In this document: positions 49,478 to 59,841 of the stretch, piece after piece | Numbering within the stretch: position 1 is the stretch's first letter | How the letters are laid out: each line of letters starts with the position of its first letter | Assembly (NCBI GenBank): GCA_001839685.1 | Contig: MLAK01001137.1 | Location: 75,035-139,034, forward strand | DNA: 64,000 bases | Source of the DNA: Tritrichomonas foetus | Taxonomy: Eukaryota > Parabasalia > Tritrichomonadida > Tritrichomonadidae | Direction: 5' to 3' | The notes under the pieces: generated by a model | Seen by the model: the letters and a program-made list of their open reading frames with translations, nothing else | Told to the model about the DNA's origin: nothing | Databases searched by the model: none | Program-made: the position numbers and the translations under genes

Positions 49478-52027
49478 ATGGAGAAAGAAGGGAAGAGAAG
49501 CAAAACCATTTTAAAACCAACTTTTGCAGATGGCCCTTCTTCTTTCCTTTCAAATCTATCATCGAAACCTCATCCACGCGCAGATTCACAAATGGGTGCC
49601 TCGAATGCAAATGCAGAAATTCAAAGAGTTCGAACGGAGCTTTCAAATCAAGTCCAATCTTTGTCCAGCAAACAAGAAATGGAATTGAGACAGCTTGATT
49701 CTCAATTAACTCAATTGCAGCAAGAGATTAGACCTAAAATTGCAAATGTCGAACGCCAGCAAAGCTTCACGCAAAAACAATTGGAAGAAACTCGCCAACG
49801 TTTACAGAAAATCACGACAGATGACCTTTCCCCGCTCCAAACCCAGCACGATCAGTTATGCGCAAAATTCGATCGCTTCTTACGAATCGACGTAGAAGGA
49901 AGCATCAAACCAATGCGAGACACACTTCAGCAATCCCGCACAAAACTTGACGATCTCTTCTCTTCAACAAACTCAAATTTCAGTCGATTGAATGAAAATA
50001 TTCGCGAAATTAATGAGAAAATTAACAGAGCAAGCACAAAAGTGACACCAGCAGCTCCGAATAACTATGATGGTAAATTTGATGAGTTTGTCACTAAAAT
50101 CGCTTCACTTGAACAACAAATGAAGCAACTTAAAGACCTTCTTGATTCATCTCCAATTTCCTCATTCAAAAAGTCGGATTTCAACCAAATATCATCACAA
50201 AATAGTACATCAACAACAAATCAAAAAAATAAAAAAAATACAAAAAAAATTAATAATAATGAAACTGATAATGCAGATAATAATAAATATGATGATGTAA
50301 GTGATTCAAATGATGATTTTACTGATGTGGATCGAATTAAAAGTGAAGTTGCAAGAATTGAAAAAGATATTCTTCCACGACAAATTGATGCATCAAACGC
50401 AGGAATAGCAGCTGCTGTCCGCCAACTAGGTGAATATGGTGAGGAAAAAGTTAGTCATCTTCAGGGCGATCTTGATGAAATTACATCTTCACGGAAACAA
50501 GCAGATGATCAACTTTCTCAAGCAGGAAATTCTCTATCAGATCTTCAGAAATTAGCGAACGATGTTTCCAAACGTGTTGAAAAGCTAGACGAAGAAGCTC
50601 GATCGAGACTTGTATCACTCGAACAAAATGTATCTTCAACATTGACTTCACTGAGTCTCCAGCTTGGTGATTTGCAAGCTGAAGGAGGGGAAAACATGAC
50701 GCGTGTGACTGAAACGGCTTCAGCCGATGCACAGGCTTTGAAAAGGAGGCTTGAAGAGGCCGTGGACCGAGTAAGAATTGCAGTTAAAGAATCAACAAAA
50801 GAAAATCGAAAGGCCCAAGAAGAAGCACGAAAACAACTCGATTTGATATCTTTACAACTAACTGGCGTTTTACCAAAACATTACTCTCAAAATAAAGAAA
50901 AAGACAATGAAAATTATCAAAAAGAAGATCAAGAAGAAGAAGAAGAAGATAGTGATGAAGAAACACACAAAAATAATAAAAATCAGAACCAAAAAGGAAA
51001 AATGAATCAAAAAGGAGAAATCAAGAAGAATTCAGAGAAAAACAGCAATACCAAAACTGAAAATGAAGAAGAAGAAGAGGAAGAAGAAACCAAAGAAAAT
51101 GAAAAGTTAACTAAAGATAATAAAAAGGATGATAAAGATAACCAACAAAGTAAATCTAAAAACAAAGATCAGAAAGAAGAAGGAAATACAGAAAAAGAAA
51201 TCACAAGCAAGAAAACTAAAGAAAATGATAATGAAAATCCAGATGAAAACGATGAAGAAAGTAAAGGAGCTTTGGCTAGAATTGCTGCAATGGAAGAAAA
51301 GTTGAAATGGTGCATCAACACAATTTCTGAGGTGAACACGCGACGTGCTGCAGTTCATCTTCGTGGTGGTTCTCCAGCCGTGGTTATTTCACGAATTGAA
51401 AGTCTCGAACAGCGCCTTGCTGCAGCAGAAGCGCGTTTACAAAAAGCTGATGGAAAAAATCCGCCAAAACAACCAAAACTCGTGACAACAGTCGAAAATT
51501 TGCCGCCAGTGCCGCCTGAAGCATCGGAAACACAAAAAACAAACAGACAAACATACAACAGTGAATTTTACAATGATAATTTTGTTTTTGATCCGAATTT
51601 ATTTGATTCAAGGGCAAGGAGTGAAAGAAGAGTTCTTCCTTCTCTTCCTGACAAGCTTTTTTCAGACGACGAAGATGAAAAATCATCAACAGAAAACAAA
51701 AACCAGAAAAACAAACAAGCAAAAACCAATCAACAAAGCAAAAATAATCAAAAAGAAAATACAAACAACAAAGAAGAAAACGATGAAAATGAAGAAGAAG
51801 ACCAGAAAGGGGAAGAAGAAGAAAAAGAAGAGAAAAAAGAAAAAGCAAAAAAGGCAAATACTGCTAAAAAAGAAAAAGAGGAGCCTATAAAGAAAGGAAA
51901 GTCAAGTAAGAAAGGAAAAGATAGTCCCCAAAACGAAAACGGTGAAAAAGAAGAAGAAAATAATGAAACCAAAACGGAAGAAGAAAAGCTACAAAAGAAA
52001 CCAAGAAAGAAGAAAAATCAAGCGTGA
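49478..52027 (+). CDS. Coiled-coil protein with charged low-complexity blocks
   Basis: The protein has 849 residues. Coiled-coil segments run at about 45-185 (RVRTELSNQVQSLSSKQEMELRQL), 205-230 and 300-460, and again near 595-650. Between them lie Asn/Thr/Lys-rich (235-285) and Glu/Lys-rich runs (475-590 and 730-849). I do not recognise the family. Long coiled coils with polar linkers suggest a cytoskeletal or spindle/axoneme structural part. The Glu/Lys blocks use AAA/GAA codons like repeated DNA and may vary in length between strains. Confidence 0.75.
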   Translation: MEKEGKRSKTILKPTFADGPSSFLSNLSSKPHPRADSQMGASNANAEIQRVRTELSNQVQSLSSKQEMELRQLDSQLTQLQQEIRPKIANVERQQSFTQKQLEETRQRLQKITTDDLSPLQTQHDQLCAKFDRFLRIDVEGSIKPMRDTLQQSRTKLDDLFSSTNSNFSRLNENIREINEKINRASTKVTPAAPNNYDGKFDEFVTKIASLEQQMKQLKDLLDSSPISSFKKSDFNQISSQNSTSTTNQKNKKNTKKINNNETDNADNNKYDDVSDSNDDFTDVDRIKSEVARIEKDILPRQIDASNAGIAAAVRQLGEYGEEKVSHLQGDLDEITSSRKQADDQLSQAGNSLSDLQKLANDVSKRVEKLDEEARSRLVSLEQNVSSTLTSLSLQLGDLQAEGGENMTRVTETASADAQALKRRLEEAVDRVRIAVKESTKENRKAQEEARKQLDLISLQLTGVLPKHYSQNKEKDNENYQKEDQEEEEEDSDEETHKNNKNQNQKGKMNQKGEIKKNSEKNSNTKTENEEEEEEEETKENEKLTKDNKKDDKDNQQSKSKNKDQKEEGNTEKEITSKKTKENDNENPDENDEESKGALARIAAMEEKLKWCINTISEVNTRRAAVHLRGGSPAVVISRIESLEQRLAAAEARLQKADGKNPPKQPKLVTTVENLPPVPPEASETQKTNRQTYNSEFYNDNFVFDPNLFDSRARSERRVLPSLPDKLFSDDEDEKSSTENKNQKNKQAKTNQQSKNNQKENTNNKEENDENEEEDQKGEEEEKEEKKEKAKKANTAKKEKEEPIKKGKSSKKGKDSPQNENGEKEEENNETKTEEEKLQKKPRKKKNQA

Positions 52028-52316
52028 TACAAACTGTTTCATTTAGTTTTTAATGTTAATTTTGTTAGTGTTAATATAAAATGTCATTTATTAATTTCAT
52101 TTTTCTCCATTTTTTTTTTGTTCATATTTACATTGTCATTATTGAAAATGAATAATGCTCAATAATGAACATTACTGATACCTATCTACTTTTTTATTAA
52201 ACACTTTCTGAATCTATTAACAGAAAAACAAATCATTTAAAATTTTGAAAGAACGAAAAGACTTTGGCTAAAAAATATCAAGGAGGGTTTAATATACATA
52301 AATTTTATTACAATAT

Positions 52317-55300
52317 TTAGATCGATTGAAGTTTAAGTTTCGAACTTTCATCATAAGTCAATTGTGACACCAAGAAAATTTTATCAACCGCAGGATCTTT
52401 AGAGGCATAATTAATTAATTCACTTTTCAATTTCTCTAAAGTCTCGTTCATATTTTTGAGGTCTGCAATTTTAGCTTGAGCTTTCCTGTATTTTTCTTTT
52501 ACAGCTCTAGTTGATACAGCAAGTTGTTGGGTTAAGTCATCTTTCATTGTTTCCATTTTTCTTACCATTTCTTCTGCTAGTGCTTGATTCTTTTCAAGCA
52601 TATCTTTGATGAAATTGAATGAGTCGATGATTGATGATGACTTACTTCCATTATTTTGTGCAAACTCAATGATTGTAGCAGCCATTTCATGTTCTTTCCG
52701 AACTTCTTTTAATGAATGGTTTAATTGGTTAATGACATCATCTGACATTGGTAACGAAACGTCCATACCTAATAAAACTTTTGAGACTTTGGTAATTGTA
52801 TCACGACATTGATCATTTTCAAGAACAGCTTTTGAAGTTTTCTCATTAAGTTCTTGTATTTTTGCTATCACGTCATCTGTATCGAGCATTTTCTTCACTG
52901 TATTGAGTGCTTCTTCATTATTTTGTGCTCTTTGTTGTATACTTTCAATGGAATTAATAACACTGTTTATATCCATTATATTTCCATTTTTATCTTTTAG
53001 AGATTCTGGTGATAAACCCAGTTTTTCGAGTATTTTTTCTTTAAATTCATCATCTTTGTTTATCTTTTCCTTTAGCTCTTTAATATTGGTAAGAAGATCA
53101 TCACCAGTAAAACCAAGTTCATTCCTTATTTTTCCTTTTAGAATTTCATCATTTTTCACTTTTTTATTTAATTCTTTGATCGAATTTAGAATTTCATCAT
53201 CAAAAGTTCCAAGCTCCTTTACAATCTGTACTTTAAGTTGCTCATCATCATGAATTTTCTGTTTCATACAACTAATTGAATTAATGATATCGGTTGGATC
53301 AGACGAGGAGGATAATTGCTTCATGATATTTTCCTTGAGTAATTCATCTTCTTTAGCTTGTTTAATCTTGTCAGTAATGGTTTTGAGTATATCACTTGTT
53401 GGTCCAAATTCTTCTTTGATTATTTTCGTCAGCTCATCATCTTCTTTAGCTTTCTGATTTAATATCTTCATTGCTTCAATAATGTCTTCTGGCGTCGAAA
53501 ATGTTGAACCCAATTCTTCATTGATTTTTTTCTTCAGTTCTTCATGATCTTTGGATTTTTGATTGATTGTTTGTACTGCTTCAATAAAATCTTTAGGGGA
53601 AGAAAATGCTGAACCAAATTCTTCATTGATTTTGGATTTCAGTTCTTCATTTTCTATATCTTTCTTTTGGATTTCTGTGATTGTTGTGACAATATCATCT
53701 GTATTTAAAAGTTCTTTAAGTTTCTTGTTAATTTCGTTATTTTTATCAGCTTCCTTTTTCATATTTATAACATTTTCGACTAGGTTATCGTTCCCGAAAA
53801 TGCTAGAAAGCTTATCTTTAATAATATAAGAATCTTTAATTTCTTTTATAATGTTATCTTCATAATTTTCATTGTGTTCATCAATTTTCATAAATTTGGC
53901 AAGTTGATGTTTAATTTCTTCATCATGCTGCAGTAAATTATTAATCTCTGATATTTTTCCAATGACATCATTTGATTCTAATTCATCAGCAATTTTTGTC
54001 ATCATTTCTTCATTGGCTTTATTTTGTTTTTCTAGTAGTTTTTCTTCTTTCATAAGAGATTCCACCGATTTCACAATATTATCTGTTCCGAGAATATCGG
54101 ATAATTTCTGATTTTCTTTATATAATTTTTCTATTTCTTCTATTGCTTCATCTACATTATCTGTTTTTAGAATTGATGCTAAATGAGATTTAATTTTGTC
54201 TATTTGCTTAGATTTTTCTGTTAACTTTTCTATTTCATTTCGAAATTCATCATTTTCTGTTTTTAGTATTACAATTTCTTTAGATTCTTCAGATAATTGA
54301 ACCAATTGATTTTGCAAGCTTTCAGCTAATTCATTATTTTCTTGTTCTTTCAATAATAATTCTTCTCTAAGAGTAATCAATTCAGAATTTTGGCTTCTCG
54401 TATTCTCAAGTTCTTCTTTAAGATCAGATAATTGCGCTGAAGAATGTTGTCTGACAAGTTTAAGTTCTGAAGAAATAGAATTATTCTTATTTTTAAATAA
54501 GTGAATTTTGGATAAATGAGACTTTTCTAAGAATTTCAGATGAGATAATTCAGCTGATAATTCTCCAACTTGTATTTTATTACTTTCTTTCAAACGATTA
54601 ATTTCTTCCATAAGCTTTTCATTTTCTATATTAGCTTCTTTCACTTTAGAATCAATTTCTTCAACTTTTTCTTCTGACTCTCGCCTCGTCTCTTCAAGTT
54701 CATTTAATATTCGCTCATTTTCCTCTTCAAGATTATGATTTTGTGAGAGAGCTCCTTGAATTTCACTTTCTATTTCTATTTTTTCTTTCTTTAATGCAGA
54801 AATTTCATCATTTAATATATCATTTTGTTCTGTGATCATATCAATTCTAGCTAAAAATTCTTCTTTTTCTTCTTGTGCATTTTGAGTTAATACAGAAATT
54901 TGGGATTGCAATTGTTCATTATTTTTATTAAGTTCATTTTTTGCTTGGGCAAATGAAGCTAATTCTTTTTCAGAGTGTTTCTTCATCATTTTAATTGCTT
55001 TCTCATTTGATATTCTTTCATTTTCAAGATTGTTTGTTAAGTCTGCGAATTTTAATTTTAGTTCTTTTTTCTCTTTCTTTAATAATACATTCTGATTTTC
55101 TTTATTATCATTTTCCTGCTTTAGCTTATTGTAGTTATTTGTAAGCAAATCATTTTGCTCTTTTGATATATCATATTTTTTCTCAATCTGTTCTTTTTCT
55201 TCTGTCAGTTTTAGCAGTTTTTGATTTAATTCGATATTCTGTTGTTTGATATCATCTAATTCTTGAACAAATTTCGAATATTGCTCTTTGTTTTGGAGCT

Positions 55301-58300
55301 TAATTTGATTGTTTTCAAGTTCAATTGTCATTTTTTGCGCATTTAATTTATTAAGTTCATTTTCAACATTTTGAAGTTGAGTTCGAAGTTGTTCTGTTTC
55401 AATGTTTTGCATTTCTTTTCGATTATTTTCCACATGCGCTAATGCCTCTAACGATTCTTTTTGGTGTTGAAGATTGTCATTTTGAATTCTAAGATTTAGA
55501 ACAGTATCATTCATGTCTTTCAGTTGGGCGTCATTTTTATCAACTTTATCAGTCAATATACTTAACTGAGAAGTTAATTTTTGATTTTCATCTTCAACTG
55601 AAGCAATTTTATCATTTTTTTTAGAAATGATATTCAGATACTGCTTATTTTCCTTTTTAAGATCTTCAATCATTTGTTTGGATTCTTCTATTTTAGCTTT
55701 AATTCTACTAATACTTTCAGGTGAGTCAATGCCAAGTTTAGATAAAATTTCATTAATTTGCTTTTTAGATCCATTTTCTAATTGTCTATTTTCTTCAATA
55801 TTCTTTTCCATTAGATTTTGAATACTAACAAGTTGCAAATTTAATGATTCAATATGCTCATTCAATCCTACAATTTGAGAATCTTTTTCTTCAAGATCAA
55901 TTTTCATAGAATTTATAGTTGGAATTATTTGATTAATATCTTTGGCTTTTATTGCTGAAGCAATTTCATTTAATTTAGTATTATGAAGATCTTGAATAGG
56001 TTTGGTATTGTTCAATGTATTGACTAGTTTTATTTTATCGTTTCGAAGTTGATTTCTTTCAACTTTCAATTCTTTAACTTCTTCTTTTTTATCATTCAAA
56101 ACTTTCTTTAATGCATCATATTCAGAATTCTTTGATTGAATAGAGTTTTGAGCTTGTGAAAATTTGAATTTCAGTTCATCAATAACTTGATCTTTTTTAT
56201 GAATTTCTTGTTGAACAGCAAAATATAAATCTTCAGGAGAATTAAAATCTAAAATATCATGCAAATTCTTGAGTTCCGATGAAATGATTTCATTTTGTTC
56301 TTCAGAATTCTGAAGTTCATTCCGTAGCTCATAAATTGTGTGATTTAATTTTGTATAGCTGGAAAGATTTTCATCTCTGAGTTCTTTCACAGTATTATTT
56401 AATTTATCGATAATTTTCTGTTGTGCCTCAAATTTCTTATTATTTTCTTCAAGTTGGGCTTTAGACTTTCGAACAGCAGCTTGTGAATCCATGATGGAAG
56501 TTTGGCATTTTGCTTTTTCGGAAAGCAAGGATACAATTGACTCTTTTAAGTCTTGCATTGTGTCAAAACGAACTAAAGAGTGAAGTGAATCAACATCAAT
56601 TTTTAGTTCTTCATATTGAAGTTTAGTTGCAGCTAATTCTTTTGAAATATCCGATTTTTCATTCTCTAAGTCTAAGATTTGTTTATCTTTAGTTTCTTTT
56701 TCACGAGTTATTTCTTCTAGTTTCTGTTTTACCAATTCCAATTCTTTATTTTGTGCAAACTGTATTTTTTCTTCTTGATTTGGTGTTTGATTTCTTTCCT
56801 TTTCCTTTTTTATTTGCTCTTGCTGTTTTTCTATTTCTATTTTCAATTTTTCAATCTGCTCTTCATGCTTACTTAAATCTAATTTCTGTTTTTCTATATT
56901 AACAATATAATCCTTCCACTTATTAGTAAATTCATCAATTGATTTAACACCAATAAAATCTAATAAATGCGATAATTTTTCTTCTGATTCATTAAGTTTT
57001 TCTTCAAGCTCCTCAATATGAATTATATTTTGATTTACTTTACTATTTTCTATATGTTGAGTATGAGCTTTAAGTTGAGCATTTTCAATGATAAGTGATC
57101 TACTTTCTTCAACATATTTATTATTCTTTTCTTTGAGCTGATCAATTTGGGCCTTAAGTTTAATATTTTCATTTTGCAAAGGAATAACCTCAAAACTGGT
57201 GTTTGATGACAGATTAATATTTTCTTGTTTCAAATGATTATTTTCGATACGTAAATCGTCAATAATAGAAGCATAATTGGACATATTTTCCATAGCAGCT
57301 TTATATTTATTACAATAATCTGTATTTTCTTCTGTAGTTTGTCGGAGTTGATTTTCGAGATCACGAATTTGCTTTTCTGTTTTGTCGATATAAATTTGCA
57401 TTTGTTGATCAAATTTATTTTTATAGTTGTCTAAATTAAAACTCTCGCGATTATATTTAAATATTTCATTTTCCCGATCTTGAGAAGCTCTTTGTATTGC
57501 TTTCAATTCGATTTCTAATTCTTTAATTCTAATGTTAAGTTCTTTGATATGAATTTCATCATCATAGGTTTTCTTTTTATAATTATTAACTGAACTATGA
57601 AGTTGATCATATACGCTTTTTTCTATGGTTATGCTTTGACTTTCCATATTTTTGCTATTTTCATTCATTCTTTGAGTTAAATTATCACTGAGCATTTTAT
57701 CAATTTCTGTTTGGAGTCGTTCTATTTCAATTGATCTTTCATTTTCAGATGCCAATAGTTGATTTATAAAATCTTCTTTCTGTCGAAGTTTATTATTCAA
57801 ATCTAATATTTCAAGTTTCAGTTTTTCAATTCGGCTTTCTTTTCGACTATACAAAGAATTTGCAATTGATGCTTTCTCTTTGAGCTGATTATTCTCATTT
57901 TCAACTTCGCTTAAATTAATTTTCAATGCTTCTAAAAGTTCGGTTGTTCGCCTATTCTTTTCTTTCTCATCTTCAATTGATAGAGTCAGTTCTTTGATTT
58001 TCATTGCTAAACTAAAAGCTTTATTATTTTCTTCTTCCTCTTCCTGCTCGGTCTTCTTCTTTATTGCAGCATTTCGTGCAGGAGATCCTGAACACAGTAA
58101 TCCACTAGTAAATGAAGAGTTTTGAAGCATTGTATTCATTGATTTTTCTGCTTTCAAAGTAGAGACTTCATTTTTCAGATTTTTTATTGTATCTTCACTT
58201 TTATCAAAAAGACCTTGAAGTTGTTTATAGTTTTTACTTAAAAGTAAAAGCTTCTTTTTATGTAATTTGAGAGTATTTTTCAAAACACTGTTTTCATCTT

Positions 58301-59135
58301 TTGATTGTTCAAATTGAATCGAAACACTTTGTGATGACTGAATATCATCTTTTAGTTGACTAATTTCTTTATCTTTATTTTCTAAACTCTTTTTCATTGA
58401 TTCAATTTCATCTTGAAGTGGATTCAAAAACGTGATAACTTTTTCTTGATTATTCATTTCAGCTTTCAAAACATTAATTTTCTCTTTATACTTTCGTTTT
58501 GTTTCATTTATTATTCTTTCTTTTTCATCAATTTGTGCCTGAAACTGAATTGTTTGGTATCTATCGTCTTTGAATTGATTTAATTGTTTAGTTTTTTCAG
58601 CTAATTTAATTTTCAGTTCATCAATCTGAGTTTTCAAATTATATTCCATATCATTAATATATCTATTTTTGTCATCCAGTTCTGTTTCTAGCTGTAGTAC
58701 TCTTGCGCCATTTATTTTTGATCCGTTAAGTGTATTAAGCTGTTCTGTCAATTCCGAGACTTTTAATTGCAAATCTGAAATTAGATGTTCTCGTTCTTTC
58801 AGTGCTTGCTTATGCGAATCAAGAGTAAGAGAAATTGATTCAGTGCGACTATATACATTCGAATTTATCGTATTTACTATTCCAAAAATCTGTGATTTGG
58901 ATTCATGAACAAATTTCGAAAATGTTTGAACTTCATTCAAAATATCGCCTTTAATTATGTCAATTGTGCGCTTCAGATTGGTAATTTTCATATAATTTTC
59001 TGATTTTAATATCGAATAATTAAATGAATCGATTTTCGCTTTTTTGCTTTTTGGCGTAGTATTCGATGCTGAAGTCGCATAATTTTTACTTGACTGGATA
59101 GGCGTTCTTGATCTTCCTACCTGAAAAAAATCCAA
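52317..59135 (-). CDS. Giant coiled-coil protein, 5' end uncertain
   Basis: About 2,270 residues are almost all heptad coiled coil with Lys, Glu, Asn and Leu (IKELTLSIEDEKEKNRR and similar throughout). Repeated blocks near the C-terminal third share the pattern F-x-x-P-x-D-I-I-E-A (for example FGSAFSSPKDFIEAVQTINQK and LGSTFSTPEDIIEAMKILNQK). This is the texture of golgin, kinetochore or centriole-associated proteins. The frame has no ATG for its first 48 codons. It opens at a TTG followed by TTTTTTTCAG and GTAGGAAGATC, so the true start may lie in an upstream exon. The first in-frame ATG would be at 58991. Confidence 0.8.
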   Translation of the reverse strand: MDFFQVGRSRTPIQSSKNYATSASNTTPKSKKAKIDSFNYSILKSENYMKITNLKRTIDIIKGDILNEVQTFSKFVHESKSQIFGIVNTINSNVYSRTESISLTLDSHKQALKEREHLISDLQLKVSELTEQLNTLNGSKINGARVLQLETELDDKNRYINDMEYNLKTQIDELKIKLAEKTKQLNQFKDDRYQTIQFQAQIDEKERIINETKRKYKEKINVLKAEMNNQEKVITFLNPLQDEIESMKKSLENKDKEISQLKDDIQSSQSVSIQFEQSKDENSVLKNTLKLHKKKLLLLSKNYKQLQGLFDKSEDTIKNLKNEVSTLKAEKSMNTMLQNSSFTSGLLCSGSPARNAAIKKKTEQEEEEENNKAFSLAMKIKELTLSIEDEKEKNRRTTELLEALKINLSEVENENNQLKEKASIANSLYSRKESRIEKLKLEILDLNNKLRQKEDFINQLLASENERSIEIERLQTEIDKMLSDNLTQRMNENSKNMESQSITIEKSVYDQLHSSVNNYKKKTYDDEIHIKELNIRIKELEIELKAIQRASQDRENEIFKYNRESFNLDNYKNKFDQQMQIYIDKTEKQIRDLENQLRQTTEENTDYCNKYKAAMENMSNYASIIDDLRIENNHLKQENINLSSNTSFEVIPLQNENIKLKAQIDQLKEKNNKYVEESRSLIIENAQLKAHTQHIENSKVNQNIIHIEELEEKLNESEEKLSHLLDFIGVKSIDEFTNKWKDYIVNIEKQKLDLSKHEEQIEKLKIEIEKQQEQIKKEKERNQTPNQEEKIQFAQNKELELVKQKLEEITREKETKDKQILDLENEKSDISKELAATKLQYEELKIDVDSLHSLVRFDTMQDLKESIVSLLSEKAKCQTSIMDSQAAVRKSKAQLEENNKKFEAQQKIIDKLNNTVKELRDENLSSYTKLNHTIYELRNELQNSEEQNEIISSELKNLHDILDFNSPEDLYFAVQQEIHKKDQVIDELKFKFSQAQNSIQSKNSEYDALKKVLNDKKEEVKELKVERNQLRNDKIKLVNTLNNTKPIQDLHNTKLNEIASAIKAKDINQIIPTINSMKIDLEEKDSQIVGLNEHIESLNLQLVSIQNLMEKNIEENRQLENGSKKQINEILSKLGIDSPESISRIKAKIEESKQMIEDLKKENKQYLNIISKKNDKIASVEDENQKLTSQLSILTDKVDKNDAQLKDMNDTVLNLRIQNDNLQHQKESLEALAHVENNRKEMQNIETEQLRTQLQNVENELNKLNAQKMTIELENNQIKLQNKEQYSKFVQELDDIKQQNIELNQKLLKLTEEKEQIEKKYDISKEQNDLLTNNYNKLKQENDNKENQNVLLKKEKKELKLKFADLTNNLENERISNEKAIKMMKKHSEKELASFAQAKNELNKNNEQLQSQISVLTQNAQEEKEEFLARIDMITEQNDILNDEISALKKEKIEIESEIQGALSQNHNLEEENERILNELEETRRESEEKVEEIDSKVKEANIENEKLMEEINRLKESNKIQVGELSAELSHLKFLEKSHLSKIHLFKNKNNSISSELKLVRQHSSAQLSDLKEELENTRSQNSELITLREELLLKEQENNELAESLQNQLVQLSEESKEIVILKTENDEFRNEIEKLTEKSKQIDKIKSHLASILKTDNVDEAIEEIEKLYKENQKLSDILGTDNIVKSVESLMKEEKLLEKQNKANEEMMTKIADELESNDVIGKISEINNLLQHDEEIKHQLAKFMKIDEHNENYEDNIIKEIKDSYIIKDKLSSIFGNDNLVENVINMKKEADKNNEINKKLKELLNTDDIVTTITEIQKKDIENEELKSKINEEFGSAFSSPKDFIEAVQTINQKSKDHEELKKKINEELGSTFSTPEDIIEAMKILNQKAKEDDELTKIIKEEFGPTSDILKTITDKIKQAKEDELLKENIMKQLSSSSDPTDIINSISCMKQKIHDDEQLKVQIVKELGTFDDEILNSIKELNKKVKNDEILKGKIRNELGFTGDDLLTNIKELKEKINKDDEFKEKILEKLGLSPESLKDKNGNIMDINSVINSIESIQQRAQNNEEALNTVKKMLDTDDVIAKIQELNEKTSKAVLENDQCRDTITKVSKVLLGMDVSLPMSDDVINQLNHSLKEVRKEHEMAATIIEFAQNNGSKSSSIIDSFNFIKDMLEKNQALAEEMVRKMETMKDDLTQQLAVSTRAVKEKYRKAQAKIADLKNMNETLEKLKSELINYASKDPAVDKIFLVSQLTYDESSKLKLQSI

Positions 59136-59514
59136 AATCTCGTTTGTGTGCGTTTAAAATTTTGGATGAAAATTTGAGGAAAGCGAAAATCGATTCATCT
59201 CTTTTTTTTAAACTATCAAATTATCATCAATTCTTTATAAAAAATAATCACATTTTAAATGACAAAGATATTTATTCAAGTAGTGAAATAACAAAAATAT
59301 TCAATATTATGGAGAATATAATCAAATTATGTACAAACTTGATATTAAGGCTCGCCAATCTATCGTTAAATTATGAACATAAAATTCATTAATATTACCA
59401 TGAATATGAATCAAAGAAAAGTGGGTCATTCCAAAAGTGACAAACTATATTGACTTAATTTTGAATACTTATTTAAGTCACTTTTTGTAATGCATCTTTG
59501 ATGTTCATTCGATA
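59136..59514. other. Spacer, possible upstream exon of the giant coiled-coil gene
   Basis: On the minus strand it should hold the promoter and perhaps a small first exon. I could not identify a donor site with confidence. A plus-strand frame at 59108-59392 lacks an ATG and overlaps the coiled-coil gene, so it is not called. Confidence 0.3.
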
Positions 59515-59519
59515 TCATT
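59515..59519 (+). promoter_or_regulatory. Initiator-like element (TCATT)
   Basis: TCATT with its A at 59517 lies 13 nt before the ATG at 59530. Confidence 0.4.
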
Positions 59520-59529
59520 TTGATTAAAT

Positions 59530-59841
59530 ATGATGATAAATGTTTATAAAACTAAATTACCCCGTATTAAAGGACGTTCTTCAAAAACAGAGAAAGAAAT
59601 TGCAGACCTGCGTCTTGGTGAATTCAACATTGAAGAATCCGTCGGAATGAAGTTTATTAAATCAATTACTGATAAAGAGATAACAAGACAAGCTCTTGTT
59701 TCTTTAGCAACAATCTTTTCGATTTTGTCTGGCATTGTCGTGAATCGTGATCTCAAGAGACGACGTGAATTACTGATAAAATGGTTTGACATTAATGCAG
59801 AAAAACTAGAACCTTTTAAGGAATTTGTTTCCATTATGTAA
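59530..59841 (+). CDS. Small conserved-looking protein of unknown function
   Basis: The protein has 103 residues starting MMINVYKTKLPRIKGRSS. It is basic at the N-terminus, then helical (ITDKEITRQALVSLATIFSILSGIVV), ending INAEKLEPFKEFVSIM. The central hydrophobic helix could cross a membrane or pack in a bundle. I do not recognise it. The initiator-like site 13 nt upstream supports a real gene. Confidence 0.55.
   Translation: MMINVYKTKLPRIKGRSSKTEKEIADLRLGEFNIEESVGMKFIKSITDKEITRQALVSLATIFSILSGIVVNRDLKRRRELLIKWFDINAEKLEPFKEFVSIM

Noticed and set aside
59108..59392. 94-residue plus-strand frame next to the giant coiled-coil gene
   Set aside because: Starts at TTG, overlaps the 5' end of the coiled-coil gene and matches nothing; more likely promoter or upstream-exon DNA.
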